DNA of 64,000 nt from Gallionella sp. (GTDB taxonomy: Bacteria > Pseudomonadota > Gammaproteobacteria > Burkholderiales > Gallionellaceae): contig JAQTMZ010000002.1 of the NCBI GenBank assembly GCA_028714075.1, positions 186,001 to 250,000 of the forward strand, written 5' to 3'. This document shows positions 1 to 10,245 of the stretch, in pieces. Positions within the stretch are counted from its first letter, which is position 1; each line of letters starts with the position of its first letter. The position numbers and the translations under genes are program-made. A model generated the notes under the pieces. It searched no databases and was not told the origin of the DNA. It saw nothing but the letters and a program-made list of their open reading frames with translations.

Positions 1-337
1 TTCCATGACCCGCATAGAAAAACAGGGCTGAGGTTTCAGTATTGAGCTTTTCACCGAAAGCGGTAATGGCACGAAGCATTTCCTTCTGGGTGGCATCGGT
101 AACCTCAATGACCTCGAAACCCAGCCCATTGAGGACGTTTGACATGGCACGGGCATCGTTGACCGGGTTGCGTAAGTGAGGCGCGCCCTGATATGCGGCA
201 TTACCGATAACGAGGGCGACGCGCTTCTGCGTCTGCACAGTGCCGGTAGTGATCTTCAAGTTGCGTTGCGCGGCATTGGCTGATGCAGCCAATAACAGGC
301 TGCATAGCACGAACGCGAAGATTTTCAGGAGCTTCAT
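1..337 (-). CDS. caspase-like (C14 family) exported protein, 3' part outside window
   Basis: Reading leftwards from the ATG at 335-337, the first ~22 residues form a signal peptide (hydrophobic stretch ending ANA). The start of a caspase p20-type fold follows: VALVIGNAAYQ, then NPVNDARAM and LGFEV, and at the window edge the catalytic-histidine motif FFYAGHG. This is the usual metacaspase-like layout of bacterial exported proteins of unknown substrate. The catalytic cysteine and any C-terminal repeats lie outside the window, so activity cannot be judged. Family assignment is firm; the role is unknown. Confidence 0.8.
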   Translation of the reverse strand, partial: MKLLKIFAFVLCSLLLAASANAAQRNLKITTGTVQTQKRVALVIGNAAYQGAPHLRNPVNDARAMSNVLNGLGFEVIEVTDATQKEMLRAITAFGEKLNTETSALFFYAGHG

Positions 338-509
338 TTCTGTGTGGACAAATCGGCTTCTAATGAATAATTTTCATGCTATCAGATTTTCTACTTATTG
401 AGTGATGAGCTAGCCATTCAGGGGGTGATGCTGAGTATATGCAACTGGCACATTCCAGCCCCTCACCAATATCCGATTTGGTTGTTCTCAAACTATCTGA
501 CAGGCAGTG

Positions 510-1304
510 TCAGGTTAAATCACGGCTGCTGTCGCTCAAGTAATTCGCTATTTTTGTGAACTCCGCCACACCGAGATTCTCCGCGCGCAGTTGGGCATTT
601 ATGCCGAGCTGCGCGAAGTCTGTTTCGTTCAGGTAGTTGCGCAGGGTGTTGCGCAGGGTCTTGCGGCGTTGGCCGAACGCCGCGCCGACGATTGCGGAAA
701 ACAGTTTTTCGTCGCGCACCTGGATTTCGCCGGCTGGCAGCGGGACCATGCGCACGATGGCGGAGTTGACCTTGGGCGCGGGGCGGAAAGATTCAGGCGG
801 CACGTCGAGCAGTTTTTCCATGTTGAAGCGGTATTGCAGCATCACCGACAGCCGCCCGTATTCGGGCGTGGAGTGTGCGGCGACCATGCGTTCGACCACT
901 TCGTTTTGCAGCATGAAATGCATGTCGCGGATGCGCCCAGCATAGGTGGCGAAGTGGAACAGCAGCGGCGAGGAGATGTTGTAGGGCAGGTTGCCGACGA
1001 TGCGCAGCGGGGCGGGCAGCGTCGCGATATCAAACTCCAGCGCATCACCGGCATGGATGGTCAGCTTGGATTCCGGATTGTCCTGCGGGTAGTCGTGCTC
1101 CAGCCGCGCGATGATGTCGCGATCAATCTCCACCACGTGCAGGTGGTTCAGGCGCTTCAGCAGCGGGCGCGTCAGCGCGCCCAGGCCGGGGCCGATTTCG
1201 ACCATGTGGTCTTCCGCTTCGGGACGGATCGCGCCGATGATGTCGGCGACGACTTGTTCATCGACGAGGAAATTCTGGCCGAATTTTTTCTTGGCTTTAT
1301 GCAC
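510..1304 (-). CDS. rsmA: 16S rRNA (adenine1518-N6/adenine1519-N6)-dimethyltransferase
   Basis: RsmA/KsgA dimethylates two adjacent adenines in the 3' hairpin of 16S rRNA late in 30S assembly. The 264-residue product starts FGQNFL, has the SAM-binding VEIGPGLGALT near residue 37 and the catalytic NLPYNIS motif, and ends with the usual helical domain. The open frame continues far upstream on the same strand, but the family start is the GTG at 1302-1304, followed by HKAKKKFGQNFL. It lies just downstream of pdxA, as in many proteobacteria (surA-pdxA-rsmA), probably in one transcript. Confidence 0.95.
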   Translation of the reverse strand: MHKAKKKFGQNFLVDEQVVADIIGAIRPEAEDHMVEIGPGLGALTRPLLKRLNHLHVVEIDRDIIARLEHDYPQDNPESKLTIHAGDALEFDIATLPAPLRIVGNLPYNISSPLLFHFATYAGRIRDMHFMLQNEVVERMVAAHSTPEYGRLSVMLQYRFNMEKLLDVPPESFRPAPKVNSAIVRMVPLPAGEIQVRDEKLFSAIVGAAFGQRRKTLRNTLRNYLNETDFAQLGINAQLRAENLGVAEFTKIANYLSDSSRDLT

Positions 1305-1346
1305 GATTTGTTCCGTGGAGTTTGCGGTGTTGGAATAAGCAACCAA

Positions 1347-1370
1347 GGGCGCGATAAATCGTGCCCCTAC
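1347..1370. repeat. dispersed palindromic repeat GGGCGCGATAAATCGTGCCC
   Basis: Near-palindrome in the pdxA-rsmA spacer (minus strand: GTAGGGGCACGATTTATCGC...). I recognise it as a repeat type common between genes of beta- and gammaproteobacteria. Its GTAG edge supplies the TAG stop of pdxA, so pdxA now ends inside the repeat. Confidence 0.6.
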
Positions 1371-2416
1371 ACATTTGCATCCCGCTCGTTGCGCGCCATC
1401 TGTGCCGCGAGGTTGATGGCTTCCAGCAGGCTGCCGCTGTCGGCTTTGCCGGTGCCCGCCAAATCCAGTGCCGTGCCGTGATCCACCGAGGTGCGGATGA
1501 TCGGCAGGCCGAGCGTGACATTCACGCCGTGGCCGAAGCTGGCATGTTTCAGTACCGGCAGGCCCTGGTCGTGGTACATCGCGAGCACGCAGTCGCACTG
1601 CGCCAGCTGGTGCGGGGTGAACAGCGTGTCGGCGGGCAGCGGCGCGCTGACCTTCATGCCTTCGGCGCGCAGTTTGTCGAGTACCGGGATCATCACTTCG
1701 ATTTCCTCGCGCCCCAGATAACCGCCTTCGCCCGCATGGGGGTTCAAACCGGCCACCAGAATGCGCGGTTGCGCGATGCCGAAACGGCGTTGCAGATCGC
1801 GCTGGATGATGCGCAGCACCTTTTCCAGCAACGGCGCGGTGATCGCACCAGGCACGTCCTTCAGGGCAAGATGGGTGGTGGCGAGCGCCACGCGCATCCC
1901 GCCGCCGACCAGCATCATCACTACCAACGCGGTGCCGGTCTGTTCGGCGAGAAACTCGGTGTGCCCGGTGAACGGGATGCCGGCATCGTTGATGATGCCC
2001 TTGTGTACCGGCGCGGTGACGATGCCGGAAAACTCGCCCGCTTGGCAGCCTTGCACGGCGCGGCGCAGCGTCGCCAGCACATATGCGCTGTTGGCTTTGT
2101 CCAGCACGCCGGCACGGCAGGGTGCAACGAGCGGGATATGGATTACTGATAGGGAGTGGGGAGAAGCAAATGCATTTCCACTTTCTACTTCCCACTGCCC
2201 ACTTCCCACTTCCCCGTTTTTTTGTCCGGCCGCGTAGTCTTGCAAGCGCAAATCGATGCCCAGTTGCGCGGCGCGCTGTTGCAGTAAATATTTATCGGCA
2301 ATGACGACAAAGGGGATAGCGGGCGAGGCGACCGCAAGCTGGACGCACAGATCTATACCTATTCCTGCGGGTTCACCGGCGGTAATCGCCAGCGGGAAAA
2401 GGGCAATGTCTTTCAC
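1367..2416 (-). CDS. pdxA: 4-hydroxythreonine-4-phosphate dehydrogenase
   Basis: NAD-dependent oxidation of 4-phosphohydroxythreonine in the DXP-dependent pyridoxal phosphate pathway. The 349-residue product begins with [10 protein letters not shown] (GTG start at 2414-2416) and shows the metal-ligand histidine regions [18 protein letters not shown] and AMYHDQGLP. Residues ~66-92 ([11 protein letters not shown]... to ...SLSVI) are an extra Ser/Gly/Glu-rich stretch encoded by a low-complexity GGGAAGTGGG-type repeat inserted in frame. The stop codon falls inside a second repeat. It sits between surA and rsmA; surA ends 16 bp upstream of this start. Confidence 0.93.
   Translation of the reverse strand: MKDIALFPLAITAGEPAGIGIDLCVQLAVASPAIPFVVIADKYLLQQRAAQLGIDLRLQDYAAGQKNGEVGSGQWEVESGNAFASPHSLSVIHIPLVAPCRAGVLDKANSAYVLATLRRAVQGCQAGEFSGIVTAPVHKGIINDAGIPFTGHTEFLAEQTGTALVVMMLVGGGMRVALATTHLALKDVPGAITAPLLEKVLRIIQRDLQRRFGIAQPRILVAGLNPHAGEGGYLGREEIEVMIPVLDKLRAEGMKVSAPLPADTLFTPHQLAQCDCVLAMYHDQGLPVLKHASFGHGVNVTLGLPIIRTSVDHGTALDLAGTGKADSGSLLEAINLAAQMARNERDANV
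2150..2216. repeat. low-complexity repeat inserted in frame in pdxA
   Basis: Tandem units of CCCACTTCCCACT type (minus strand: GGGAAGTGGGAAGTGGGCAG). The repeat keeps the pdxA frame open and adds about 25 residues rich in G, S, E and W that family members lack (recalled alignment, not computed). It looks like a mobile or slippage-expanded intergenic repeat captured by a coding sequence. Confidence 0.6.
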
Positions 2417-2432
2417 CGATTATGGGCACCGG

Positions 2433-3803
2433 TTACTGGTTTTTTTCCAGGCGGTATTCGATGAACGCATGATCGCGCAGTTGGCGCAGCCAGTCCTGGT
2501 ACTGCTCGTCGGATTTGAATGTGCCGATGGCGGTGCGCGCTTGCTGGCGCTGCTGTTGCACGCTGACATCGGTGTTGCGCCGCTCCATTACCTGGATCAA
2601 ATGCCAGCCGAATTGCGTTTGCGCCACACCGATCATGCCGGGCTGCAGTTTGTCCATTACTTCTTCGAATTCGGTCACGGTTTGGCCCGGAGACACCCAA
2701 TCCAGATCGCCGCCTTGTTGCGCGCTGCCGTCCTGCGAATAGCGCTTGGCTTGTTCGGCAAAATCGGCGCCATTTTCGATGAGCTGTTTGATTTCCATGA
2801 TGCGTTTCCTGGCTTCGGCCTCCGGCACGATCTCGCTGGTCTTGATCAGGATATGCCGCGCGTGGGTTTGCGTTATCACGGCCGGCGCGTTGCTGCTGCG
2901 CTTTTCGACCAGCTTGAGAATGTGGAACCCGCTCGGGCTGCGCAGCACTGCGGTAGTTTGCCCGGGCTTGAGATGTTGCAGCTCGCTCATGAACACCGGT
3001 GGAATGCGGTCGCCGGGGAGCCAGCCGATATCGCCGCCCTTTAACGCGTCCTTGGCGTCGGAAGTGCCGGCCGCTACTTGCGCAAAATCTGCGTTGCCCT
3101 TCAATTGGGCCAACGCCTGTTCGGCTTTATTGCGGGCAGCCTGAATTTTCTCCGCGCTGGCCTGCTCCGGCACCACCACCAGAATATGTGCCAGATGGAA
3201 CTCCTCGGTCTCGCCGCCCATTTTGGCTTTATTGGCGAGATAATTGTCGACCTCGGTATCGCTGATGACCAGCTTGCTTTCCACCTCGCGCTCGCGCAAG
3301 CGCGTGGATATTATTTCGTTGCGGATTTCCTCGCGGAATTTCTTGAAGTCCACGCCGTCCGCCTCCAGTCTGGCGCGGAATTCAGCCAGGTTGGAGAATT
3401 TGTTCTGCTGCGCGATGCGCGTAATCGCCAAATCCAGTTGTGTATCGTCTACGCGCACGCCGCTTTCCTTGGCGAATTGCGTTTGCAGCATGTCGTTGAT
3501 CATGCGCTCGAGAATTTGTTTCTCCAGCACCTCCGGTTCAGGCAACGGCGTGCCCTGTTTCTGGAGTTGACGCACCACCATGCGCAGGTGCTCGTCCAAC
3601 TCCTGGCGGGTAATCACATCGTCGTTGACCACCGCAACCACGGAATCGATTACCGCAACCTGCTTTTGCGGGTCGAGTTTTTTTGGCGCGCTTATGGCGG
3701 GTGCAGCCTGCGCTTGATTCGCCATCGCGGCATCGGCAGCGCGGGCAGAGTGCATTGCTGCTGCGCAGCAAATCAGCGCGGGGAAGGCCATTCTGAATAT
3801 CAT
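2433..3803 (-). CDS. surA: periplasmic chaperone/peptidyl-prolyl isomerase SurA
   Basis: SurA escorts unfolded outer-membrane proteins across the periplasm to the BAM complex. The 456-residue product has a signal peptide ending near residue 23 (HSARA-AD), a SurA N-terminal domain (VVAVVNDDVITRQELDEHL), and two parvulin PPIase domains marked by EFHLAHILVVVP (~res 200) and THARHILIKTSE (~res 310), then the C-terminal helix. The insertion of QAQAAPAISAPKKLDPQKQ between signal peptide and domain is longer than in E. coli. The order lptD-surA-pdxA-rsmA is classical. Confidence 0.95.
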   Translation of the reverse strand: MIFRMAFPALICCAAAMHSARAADAAMANQAQAAPAISAPKKLDPQKQVAVIDSVVAVVNDDVITRQELDEHLRMVVRQLQKQGTPLPEPEVLEKQILERMINDMLQTQFAKESGVRVDDTQLDLAITRIAQQNKFSNLAEFRARLEADGVDFKKFREEIRNEIISTRLREREVESKLVISDTEVDNYLANKAKMGGETEEFHLAHILVVVPEQASAEKIQAARNKAEQALAQLKGNADFAQVAAGTSDAKDALKGGDIGWLPGDRIPPVFMSELQHLKPGQTTAVLRSPSGFHILKLVEKRSSNAPAVITQTHARHILIKTSEIVPEAEARKRIMEIKQLIENGADFAEQAKRYSQDGSAQQGGDLDWVSPGQTVTEFEEVMDKLQPGMIGVAQTQFGWHLIQVMERRNTDVSVQQQRQQARTAIGTFKSDEQYQDWLRQLRDHAFIEYRLEKNQ

Positions 3804-3819
3804 TATCTCTCCGGCTTGT

Positions 3820-6024
3820 TTAACGCAAGACTGAACTTGGCTTGCTGGTGGGTTTTATGTTTAGCTTGGTGTAGCTCGGTACATTCGTCTTCAGGGCGGG
3901 TAAAGGATCCACCCCGACGCTGACAAAATCGTTCAATTCGAGCTGCACGAAAATACCTGTAGTGGCTTGTTGCGCGGCGACCACAAAGCGTTGCGCCACG
4001 ACGCGGAACGTCCAGCAGCTTCGATTATACTCAAGGCCCACAATTGACTCCAAGGTTTTGCGGTCTTGCATGGAATAGTTCCAGCGCGCCACCGCATGCC
4101 AGCGATTGAACAGCGGCCATTGTGCGGAAATATCGGACTGGCGCAGGGTGTTGCGGCTGAAGCGGTAGCCGAGATTGAGGGTCTTGCCCACTTCGGACCG
4201 GTAATGCGCCGTGGCGTTATAGTTTTGGGTGTGCGATAGATTCGGGTCATACTGGAGTGCGCTGTCGAAATCCAGTTTGTCGGTAAGCTGCCCGGCAGCG
4301 GCAAGCAAGACGTCGGATTTGTTGGTCGTCGTTGCGGGCGTGGTCAAATTGACTTGCGGTGTTTTAAAGCTGAAGCGTTCGCCCACCATCAGCTTCAGCC
4401 GTTCCCTGCCGTTCGCCTGTTCCAGCAAACGCGAGGTCAACGCCAGGGTGATATGGTTGGCGTCACCCACGCGGTCATTTCCGACAAAGCGGTTCTCGGA
4501 GAATATCTGGGTGAAATCGAAACCCGCCTGTCCCGAGTCGAAAACGGGTAGCGAGTCCTGATTTTTGTACGGCACATACACATAAAAGGCGCGCGGCTCC
4601 AGCGTATGCAGATAGTCGCCGCCGAACAGCTTCCAGTCGCGCTCGAACGACACCCCGCTATCCACGCTATAAAGCGGCAGGGTGCGCGAGGCATTCGGCA
4701 AGGCACCGGGGTTGTTCGCGCCAATGGTGTAATACGTGCTGCGCAAGGCAACCTTGGGCGTGAGGTAAAACGCCGGGTCGTTGACCAGCGGATAGCTGGC
4801 ACTGACATTCGTCGCCAAGCGTTTGGCATTCAGCGCGGTGGGGTGGGCAAAATCGACATATTCGCCGGCAAACATGAGGTTTGCGTCGGCGTATCTTTGA
4901 TTGGCATTAAGCGTCAGTTGCGGCAAGCGTTTATAAGGCGTGCTGTTTGGGATCAGGCTCTGGTAGCGCTGCACGCGTCCGGATGCATTCCACCAGCCGG
5001 CGTTATAGTTCAACGCAACGTCTTGCAAAAGGCTGCTCTGCGAAGTCAAGTCTGTCGAGTTGGACAAATCCTGAAAATAGCCATCATCCGAAACACTGTT
5101 CAAGTTGACCGAGCCGCTTAACCCGCCGGCTATGGTCTGGTTATGTTGCAGGGCCATGCGGCGCCGATTTTGTTTGGTAAGTTTGTCGTTGGGCAATACA
5201 TCCAAATGTATTTCGCCGCTGTAGGCAGGTTCCAGATAACGGAATTCGTTGTAGAGCAACATGCCGCGATTGGTCATCACGCGCGGTGCAATGGTCGCAT
5301 CGCGGTTCGGCGCGATATTCCAGTAATACGGCAAAGTTAGCTCCCTGCCGCTAATGATGGTGTTGCCAAAAACCGGCGACAGGAAACCCGATTTGCGCTG
5401 TTTGCTGAGCGGAAAATCCATCCACGGCGAATACAGGATAGGCGCACCCATGAATTCGACCCAGGCATGATGGGCGGTGCCGATCTGCCGGTCACGGTCA
5501 ATTTCCAGTCCGCTCATTTTCAGCAGCCAGTCCTGGTTGTCGGCAGGACAGGTGGTGTAGGTCGCATTGTCCAGCGTGTAATGCTGTTTATCCTGGATAT
5601 GCATCACATCCGCCGAACCGCGCCCGTCGCTCTCCGCGAGATAGAACACCGGTTGCTCCATGGTGCCGATGCTGGTGTCCAGATTGAGCTTGAGATGCGG
5701 GCCGCTCATGGTGCTGCCGCCCTGTTCCAATACCACCGAGTCTTGCGCGTCGACATCCTGCGTATCCTGAAAATACAGGAGCCGGTCTGCGCGGAGGGAT
5801 TGCCCGTGCTTGCGCAATATCGCGTTGCCGGTCGCCTCGATCTGGTTTTCCTTTTTGCCTTCCAGATGATCCGCCTCCACAAACGAGGGCGTTTCCTGTG
5901 TCGGCGGATCCATCGCCATGAAGGTTCTGTCCATACGCAGCGCGGGCAAACCCGTATCCGCGGCAGCATGATGCGCGAACGTGCATAACAAAGTGAATGC
6001 GATGGGTTTTAGACGGAACCGCAT
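3820..6024 (-). CDS. lptD: LPS-assembly outer membrane protein LptD
   Basis: LptD forms, with LptE, the outer-membrane translocon that inserts lipopolysaccharide in the outer leaflet. The 734-residue protein has a signal peptide ending near residue 22 (AHHAAA), an OstA/LptA-like jellyroll (DHLEGKKENQIEATGNAIL, ~res 50-180) and a long beta-barrel with alternating aromatic strands. Cysteines in TTCPADN (jellyroll side) and NRSCWTF (barrel end) are placed as the disulfide-forming pair of the family. It is directly upstream of surA, which is needed to fold it. Confidence 0.93.
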   Translation of the reverse strand: MRFRLKPIAFTLLCTFAHHAAADTGLPALRMDRTFMAMDPPTQETPSFVEADHLEGKKENQIEATGNAILRKHGQSLRADRLLYFQDTQDVDAQDSVVLEQGGSTMSGPHLKLNLDTSIGTMEQPVFYLAESDGRGSADVMHIQDKQHYTLDNATYTTCPADNQDWLLKMSGLEIDRDRQIGTAHHAWVEFMGAPILYSPWMDFPLSKQRKSGFLSPVFGNTIISGRELTLPYYWNIAPNRDATIAPRVMTNRGMLLYNEFRYLEPAYSGEIHLDVLPNDKLTKQNRRRMALQHNQTIAGGLSGSVNLNSVSDDGYFQDLSNSTDLTSQSSLLQDVALNYNAGWWNASGRVQRYQSLIPNSTPYKRLPQLTLNANQRYADANLMFAGEYVDFAHPTALNAKRLATNVSASYPLVNDPAFYLTPKVALRSTYYTIGANNPGALPNASRTLPLYSVDSGVSFERDWKLFGGDYLHTLEPRAFYVYVPYKNQDSLPVFDSGQAGFDFTQIFSENRFVGNDRVGDANHITLALTSRLLEQANGRERLKLMVGERFSFKTPQVNLTTPATTTNKSDVLLAAAGQLTDKLDFDSALQYDPNLSHTQNYNATAHYRSEVGKTLNLGYRFSRNTLRQSDISAQWPLFNRWHAVARWNYSMQDRKTLESIVGLEYNRSCWTFRVVAQRFVVAAQQATTGIFVQLELNDFVSVGVDPLPALKTNVPSYTKLNIKPTSKPSSVLR

Positions 6025-6096
6025 AACGCGCAGTAATAAATAGTAAGGTGGTAAACTTTCGCCAGTTTACCATTAACGCTATCCGAAAAGCCCAAC

Positions 6097-7155
6097 ATGC
6101 TACGCCAACAACAACTTACCGAATGGCTGCAAGGCCAGTTTCCCAGTGAAACTTTCACCCTCGCCCCCGCTTCCGCCGATGCCAGCTTCCGCCGCTATTT
6201 CCGCGCTACGTTTTCCGACCGTAGCCTGATCGTGATGGATGCCCCGCCGCAGCACGAGGATTGCCGCCCGTTCCTGCATATCGCCAAGCTGTTCGAGACC
6301 GCCGGGGTGCATGTGCCGCATGTGTATGCGCAGGATTTGCAACAGGGTTTCCTGCTGCTGTCCGATCTCGGCAATACCACTTACCTGCAAGCGCTGTGCG
6401 GGGGAGGTAGCGCGCAGGAACTGTATAGTGCGGCTACCGATGCGCTGATAAAAATCCAGCTCGCCTCGCGCGACGACGAATTGCCGCCCTACGACGAAGC
6501 CCTGCTGCTGCGCGAGATGCGCCTGTTCCCCGAGTGGTATATCGGCAAACATCTCAACGTCACGCTTACCGACAAACAGCACGCCAAGCTGGAAGAAGTC
6601 TTCGCGCGCATCGTCGCCAACAACCTGGCCCAGCCGCGCGTGTACGTGCACCGCGACTACCACTCGCGCAATTTGATGTATATCGAGTCCCCTCTCCTCA
6701 ATCCTCTCCCGCAAGCGGGAGAGGAGGCAAACGAGAAAGTCAATCTTCTAACCTCGCCCGGCATCCTCGATTTTCAGGATGCCGTGTACGGCCCGATCAC
6801 TTACGATCTGGCATCGCTGTTCAAGGATGCCTATATCCACTGGGAAGAAGCGGAAACGCTCGACTGGCTGATACGCTACTGGGAAAAAGCGCGCAAAGCC
6901 GGGCTGCCGGTGGCCGATGATTTCTCCGGGTTCTACCGCGATTACGAATGGGTGGGCGTGCAGCGCCATCTCAAAATACTGGGTATTTTTGCGCGCCTGT
7001 ACCATCGCGACGGCAAGGACGGCTACCTGAAAGATTTGCCGCTGGTGCGGGCATACTTGCGCGCCGCTTGCGTGCGCTACATCGACCTCAAACCGCTGCT
7101 GAATCTGCTGGACACCATAGAGCCGCACAGTGTTCAGGAGGGTTACACATTTTGA
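6097..7155 (+). CDS. amgK: N-acetylmuramate/N-acetylglucosamine anomeric kinase
   Basis: AmgK phosphorylates recycled MurNAc and GlcNAc at the anomeric carbon; with MurU it bypasses de novo UDP-MurNAc synthesis and confers basal fosfomycin tolerance (known from Pseudomonas). The protein has an aminoglycoside-phosphotransferase fold: VHRDYHSRNL holds the catalytic Asp, and PGILDFQDAVYGP the Mg-binding Asp. Between these motifs about 20 residues ([19 protein letters not shown]) are encoded by a CTCTCCCGCAAGCGGGAGAG repeat inserted in frame, making the protein longer than relatives (352 aa). Divergent from lptD; murU follows. Confidence 0.9.
   Translation: MLRQQQLTEWLQGQFPSETFTLAPASADASFRRYFRATFSDRSLIVMDAPPQHEDCRPFLHIAKLFETAGVHVPHVYAQDLQQGFLLLSDLGNTTYLQALCGGGSAQELYSAATDALIKIQLASRDDELPPYDEALLLREMRLFPEWYIGKHLNVTLTDKQHAKLEEVFARIVANNLAQPRVYVHRDYHSRNLMYIESPLLNPLPQAGEEANEKVNLLTSPGILDFQDAVYGPITYDLASLFKDAYIHWEEAETLDWLIRYWEKARKAGLPVADDFSGFYRDYEWVGVQRHLKILGIFARLYHRDGKDGYLKDLPLVRAYLRAACVRYIDLKPLLNLLDTIEPHSVQEGYTF
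6690..6727. repeat. CTCTCCCGCAAGCGGGAGAG palindrome, copy 1, inside amgK
   Basis: First of five copies in the window of a GC-rich palindrome flanked by CCTCTCCTCAAT. It is read through in frame by amgK, in the loop between the catalytic HRD-type motif and the DFQ motif. Confidence 0.75.
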
Positions 7156-7170
7156 ATATGATGCTGCGCA

Positions 7171-7212
7171 CCTCCCCCCTATCCAACTTTCCCCCGCAAG
7201 CGGGAGAAAGGG
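7171..7212. repeat. CCCGCAAGCGGG palindrome, copy 2
   Basis: Copy in the amgK-murU spacer. Together with copy 3 it makes a partial tandem duplication: ATGATGCTGCGCA occurs just before each copy (7159 and 7235). Confidence 0.7.
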
Positions 7213-7238
7213 CAATCGTGAGAAACGTAACATCATGA

Positions 7239-8066
<828 letters not shown>

Positions 8067-8091
8067 GTCGCTGGTTACAGTACAATTCACC

Positions 8092-9405
8092 ATGACTATC
8101 GACCCGACCATCCACGCACAACGCCGCGCTCACCTGCTGGAAAAAATGCAGCGCGGCATCGCGATCATTCCCACCGCGCCGGAAGTGCCGCGCAACGGCG
8201 ACACGCATTACGGTTACCGCTACGACAGCAATTTTTATTATCTGAGCGGCTTTGTCGAGCCGGAAGCGGTGCTGGTGCTGGTTGCCAGCCAGGATGAGCA
8301 AAGCCAGCCGCAGTCCATCCTGTTCTGCCGCGAAAAAAATCCGGAGCGCGAAGTCTGGGACGGCTACTGCGTCGGCCCCGATGCCGCAAAAGAGCAATTC
8401 GGTTTCGACGCGACTTATTCCATCGCGCAACTGGATGAGAAACTGGCCGAGCTGATGGGCAACCAGCCCGCGCTGTTTTATCCGCTCGGTTTTGATGCCG
8501 CATGGGATCAGCGCATCCTCAAGTTGCGCGGCGCAGTGCAAGCCAAAGTGCGCAGCGGCATCCGCGCGCCGGACGAGATTCGCGACGTGCGCGCGCTGCT
8601 CAACGAAATGCGGCTGTTCAAGGACGCCCACGAACTGGACATCATGCGCCGTGCCGCCGCCATCTCCACGCAGGCGCACCGGCGCGCGATGCAATTCACC
8701 CGCCCCGGCCAGTTCGAGTATCAGGTCGAGGCGGAGTTGCTGCATGAGTTTTGCCGCCACGGCGCGCGCCACCCCGCTTACACCTCCATCGTGGCCGGCG
8801 GCGCAAACGCCTGCGTGCTGCATTATGTCGGCAACGACGCCATGCTCAAGGACGGCGACCTGCTGCTGATCGATGCGGGCTGCGAGCTGGACGGTTACGC
8901 CTCCGATATCACGCGCAGCTATCCGGTGAACGGGCGTTTTTCCGCCGCGCAAAAAGATGTCTACGAAATTGTGCTCGCCGCACAAGCAGCCGCGATTGCC
9001 GCCGCGCAACCGGGCGACACTTGGGATGTGCCGCATGACGCCGCGCTGCGCGTGCTGGCGCAAGGCTTCATCGACCTCAAACTGTGCCAGGGCAGCGTGG
9101 ATGCCGTGCTGGAAAGCGAGAGCTACAAAAGGTTCTACATGCACCGCACCGGCCACTGGCTGGGTATGGATGTGCACGATGTCGGTGATTACAAGATCGG
9201 CGCTGACTGGCGCAAGCTGCAACCCGGCATGGTGCTGACCGTCGAGCCGGGTTGCTACATCCGCCCCGCCGATGACGTGCCGCCGGCGTTGTGGAGCATC
9301 GGTATCCGCATCGAGGACGATGTGGCGATTACCGCGCAGGGCAATGAAGTGCTGAGCGCAGCCGCGCCGAAAACGGTGGCGGAAATTGAAGCGTTGATGA
9401 AATGA
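8092..9405 (+). CDS. pepP: Xaa-Pro aminopeptidase (aminopeptidase P)
   Basis: Cytosolic metallopeptidase that removes N-terminal residues preceding proline. The 437-residue protein starts at the ATG at 8092; the open frame extends upstream, but family similarity begins at DPTIHAQRR. It has the creatinase-like N domain (YRYDSNFYYLSGF) and the pita-bread catalytic domain with the dinuclear metal ligands in LIDAGCELDGYASDITRSYP, GHWLGMDVHDVG, LTVEPGCY and GIRIEDD. It follows murU by 25 bp. Confidence 0.93.
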   Translation: MTIDPTIHAQRRAHLLEKMQRGIAIIPTAPEVPRNGDTHYGYRYDSNFYYLSGFVEPEAVLVLVASQDEQSQPQSILFCREKNPEREVWDGYCVGPDAAKEQFGFDATYSIAQLDEKLAELMGNQPALFYPLGFDAAWDQRILKLRGAVQAKVRSGIRAPDEIRDVRALLNEMRLFKDAHELDIMRRAAAISTQAHRRAMQFTRPGQFEYQVEAELLHEFCRHGARHPAYTSIVAGGANACVLHYVGNDAMLKDGDLLLIDAGCELDGYASDITRSYPVNGRFSAAQKDVYEIVLAAQAAAIAAAQPGDTWDVPHDAALRVLAQGFIDLKLCQGSVDAVLESESYKRFYMHRTGHWLGMDVHDVGDYKIGADWRKLQPGMVLTVEPGCYIRPADDVPPALWSIGIRIEDDVAITAQGNEVLSAAAPKTVAEIEALMK

Positions 9406-9514
9406 CCGCGCGGCCAGCAATGACCCGCTACAGGATTTCCCGTGCAGGGTTGACGCAGCGATAGTAAAAGCCTAAATTGAACCACCTCGCACCAACCACC
9501 CAAAGGAGATAAAC

Positions 9515-10117
9515 ATGGCTGTTCTCGTTGGCAAACCCGCACCTGATTTCAACGCCGTTGCCGTAATGGGCAACAATGAAATCAATGGAAGCTTCAATCT
9601 GAAAAATTATATTGCCGATAAATATGCGGTGATATTTTTCTATCCGCTGGATTTCACTTTTGTGTGCCCTTCCGAGCTGATCGCGTTCGATCATCGCCTG
9701 GACGAGTTCAAGAAGCGCAATGTCGAGGTGATCGGTGTCTCGATCGACTCGCAGTTTTCCCACTTCGCGTGGAAGAATACGCCGATAAACAACGGCGGCA
9801 TCGGCCAGGTGCGCTATCCGCTGGTGGCGGACATCAAGCACGAAATCTGCAAGGCTTACGACGTGGAAGCGGCAGGCGGCGTGGCCTATCGCGGCTCGTT
9901 TCTGATCGACCGCGCCGGCATGGTGCGCCATCAGGTGGTGAACGATCTGCCGCTGGGGCGCAACATCGACGAAATGCTGCGCATGGTGGACGCATTGCAG
10001 TTCCACGAAGAGCATGGCGAAGTTTGCCCGGCTGGCTGGAGCAAGGGCAAGGCGGGCATGAACGCGTCGACCGAAGGCGTGGCGAAGTATCTGGCCAATC
10101 ACGCCAAAGAGCTGTAA
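9515..10117 (+). CDS. typical 2-Cys peroxiredoxin (AhpC/Prx1 type)
   Basis: Thiol peroxidase that reduces hydrogen peroxide, alkyl peroxides and possibly peroxynitrite in the cytosol. The 200-residue protein has the peroxidatic cysteine in FTFVCPSEL (~res 51) and the resolving cysteine in EVCPAGW (~res 172), with PLGRNIDEMLR between them. A textbook ribosome site (AAAGGAGATAAAC) precedes the ATG. It stands alone with its own strong terminator downstream. It belongs to the longer Prx1/AhpC group rather than the OxyR-linked E. coli AhpC, so no gene symbol is given. Confidence 0.93.
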   Translation: MAVLVGKPAPDFNAVAVMGNNEINGSFNLKNYIADKYAVIFFYPLDFTFVCPSELIAFDHRLDEFKKRNVEVIGVSIDSQFSHFAWKNTPINNGGIGQVRYPLVADIKHEICKAYDVEAAGGVAYRGSFLIDRAGMVRHQVVNDLPLGRNIDEMLRMVDALQFHEEHGEVCPAGWSKGKAGMNASTEGVAKYLANHAKEL

Positions 10118-10137
10118 TCCGGTTTGCCCGCACGGTG

Positions 10138-10168
10138 AGAGGCCACCCGAGCGGTGGCCTCTTTTGTT
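10138..10168 (+). terminator. intrinsic terminator of the peroxiredoxin gene
   Basis: Perfect 10-bp stem AGAGGCCACC / GGTGGCCTCT with a 5-nt loop, followed by TTTGTTTC, 20 bp after the peroxiredoxin stop. Confidence 0.9.
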
Positions 10169-10245
10169 TCTAAACGGGTATTTTCCAAACGGGCGGTCTC
10201 GCTGCTAAAATCCGCCTTACTGCAATTTTCAAGTGGGTGCCTGTC

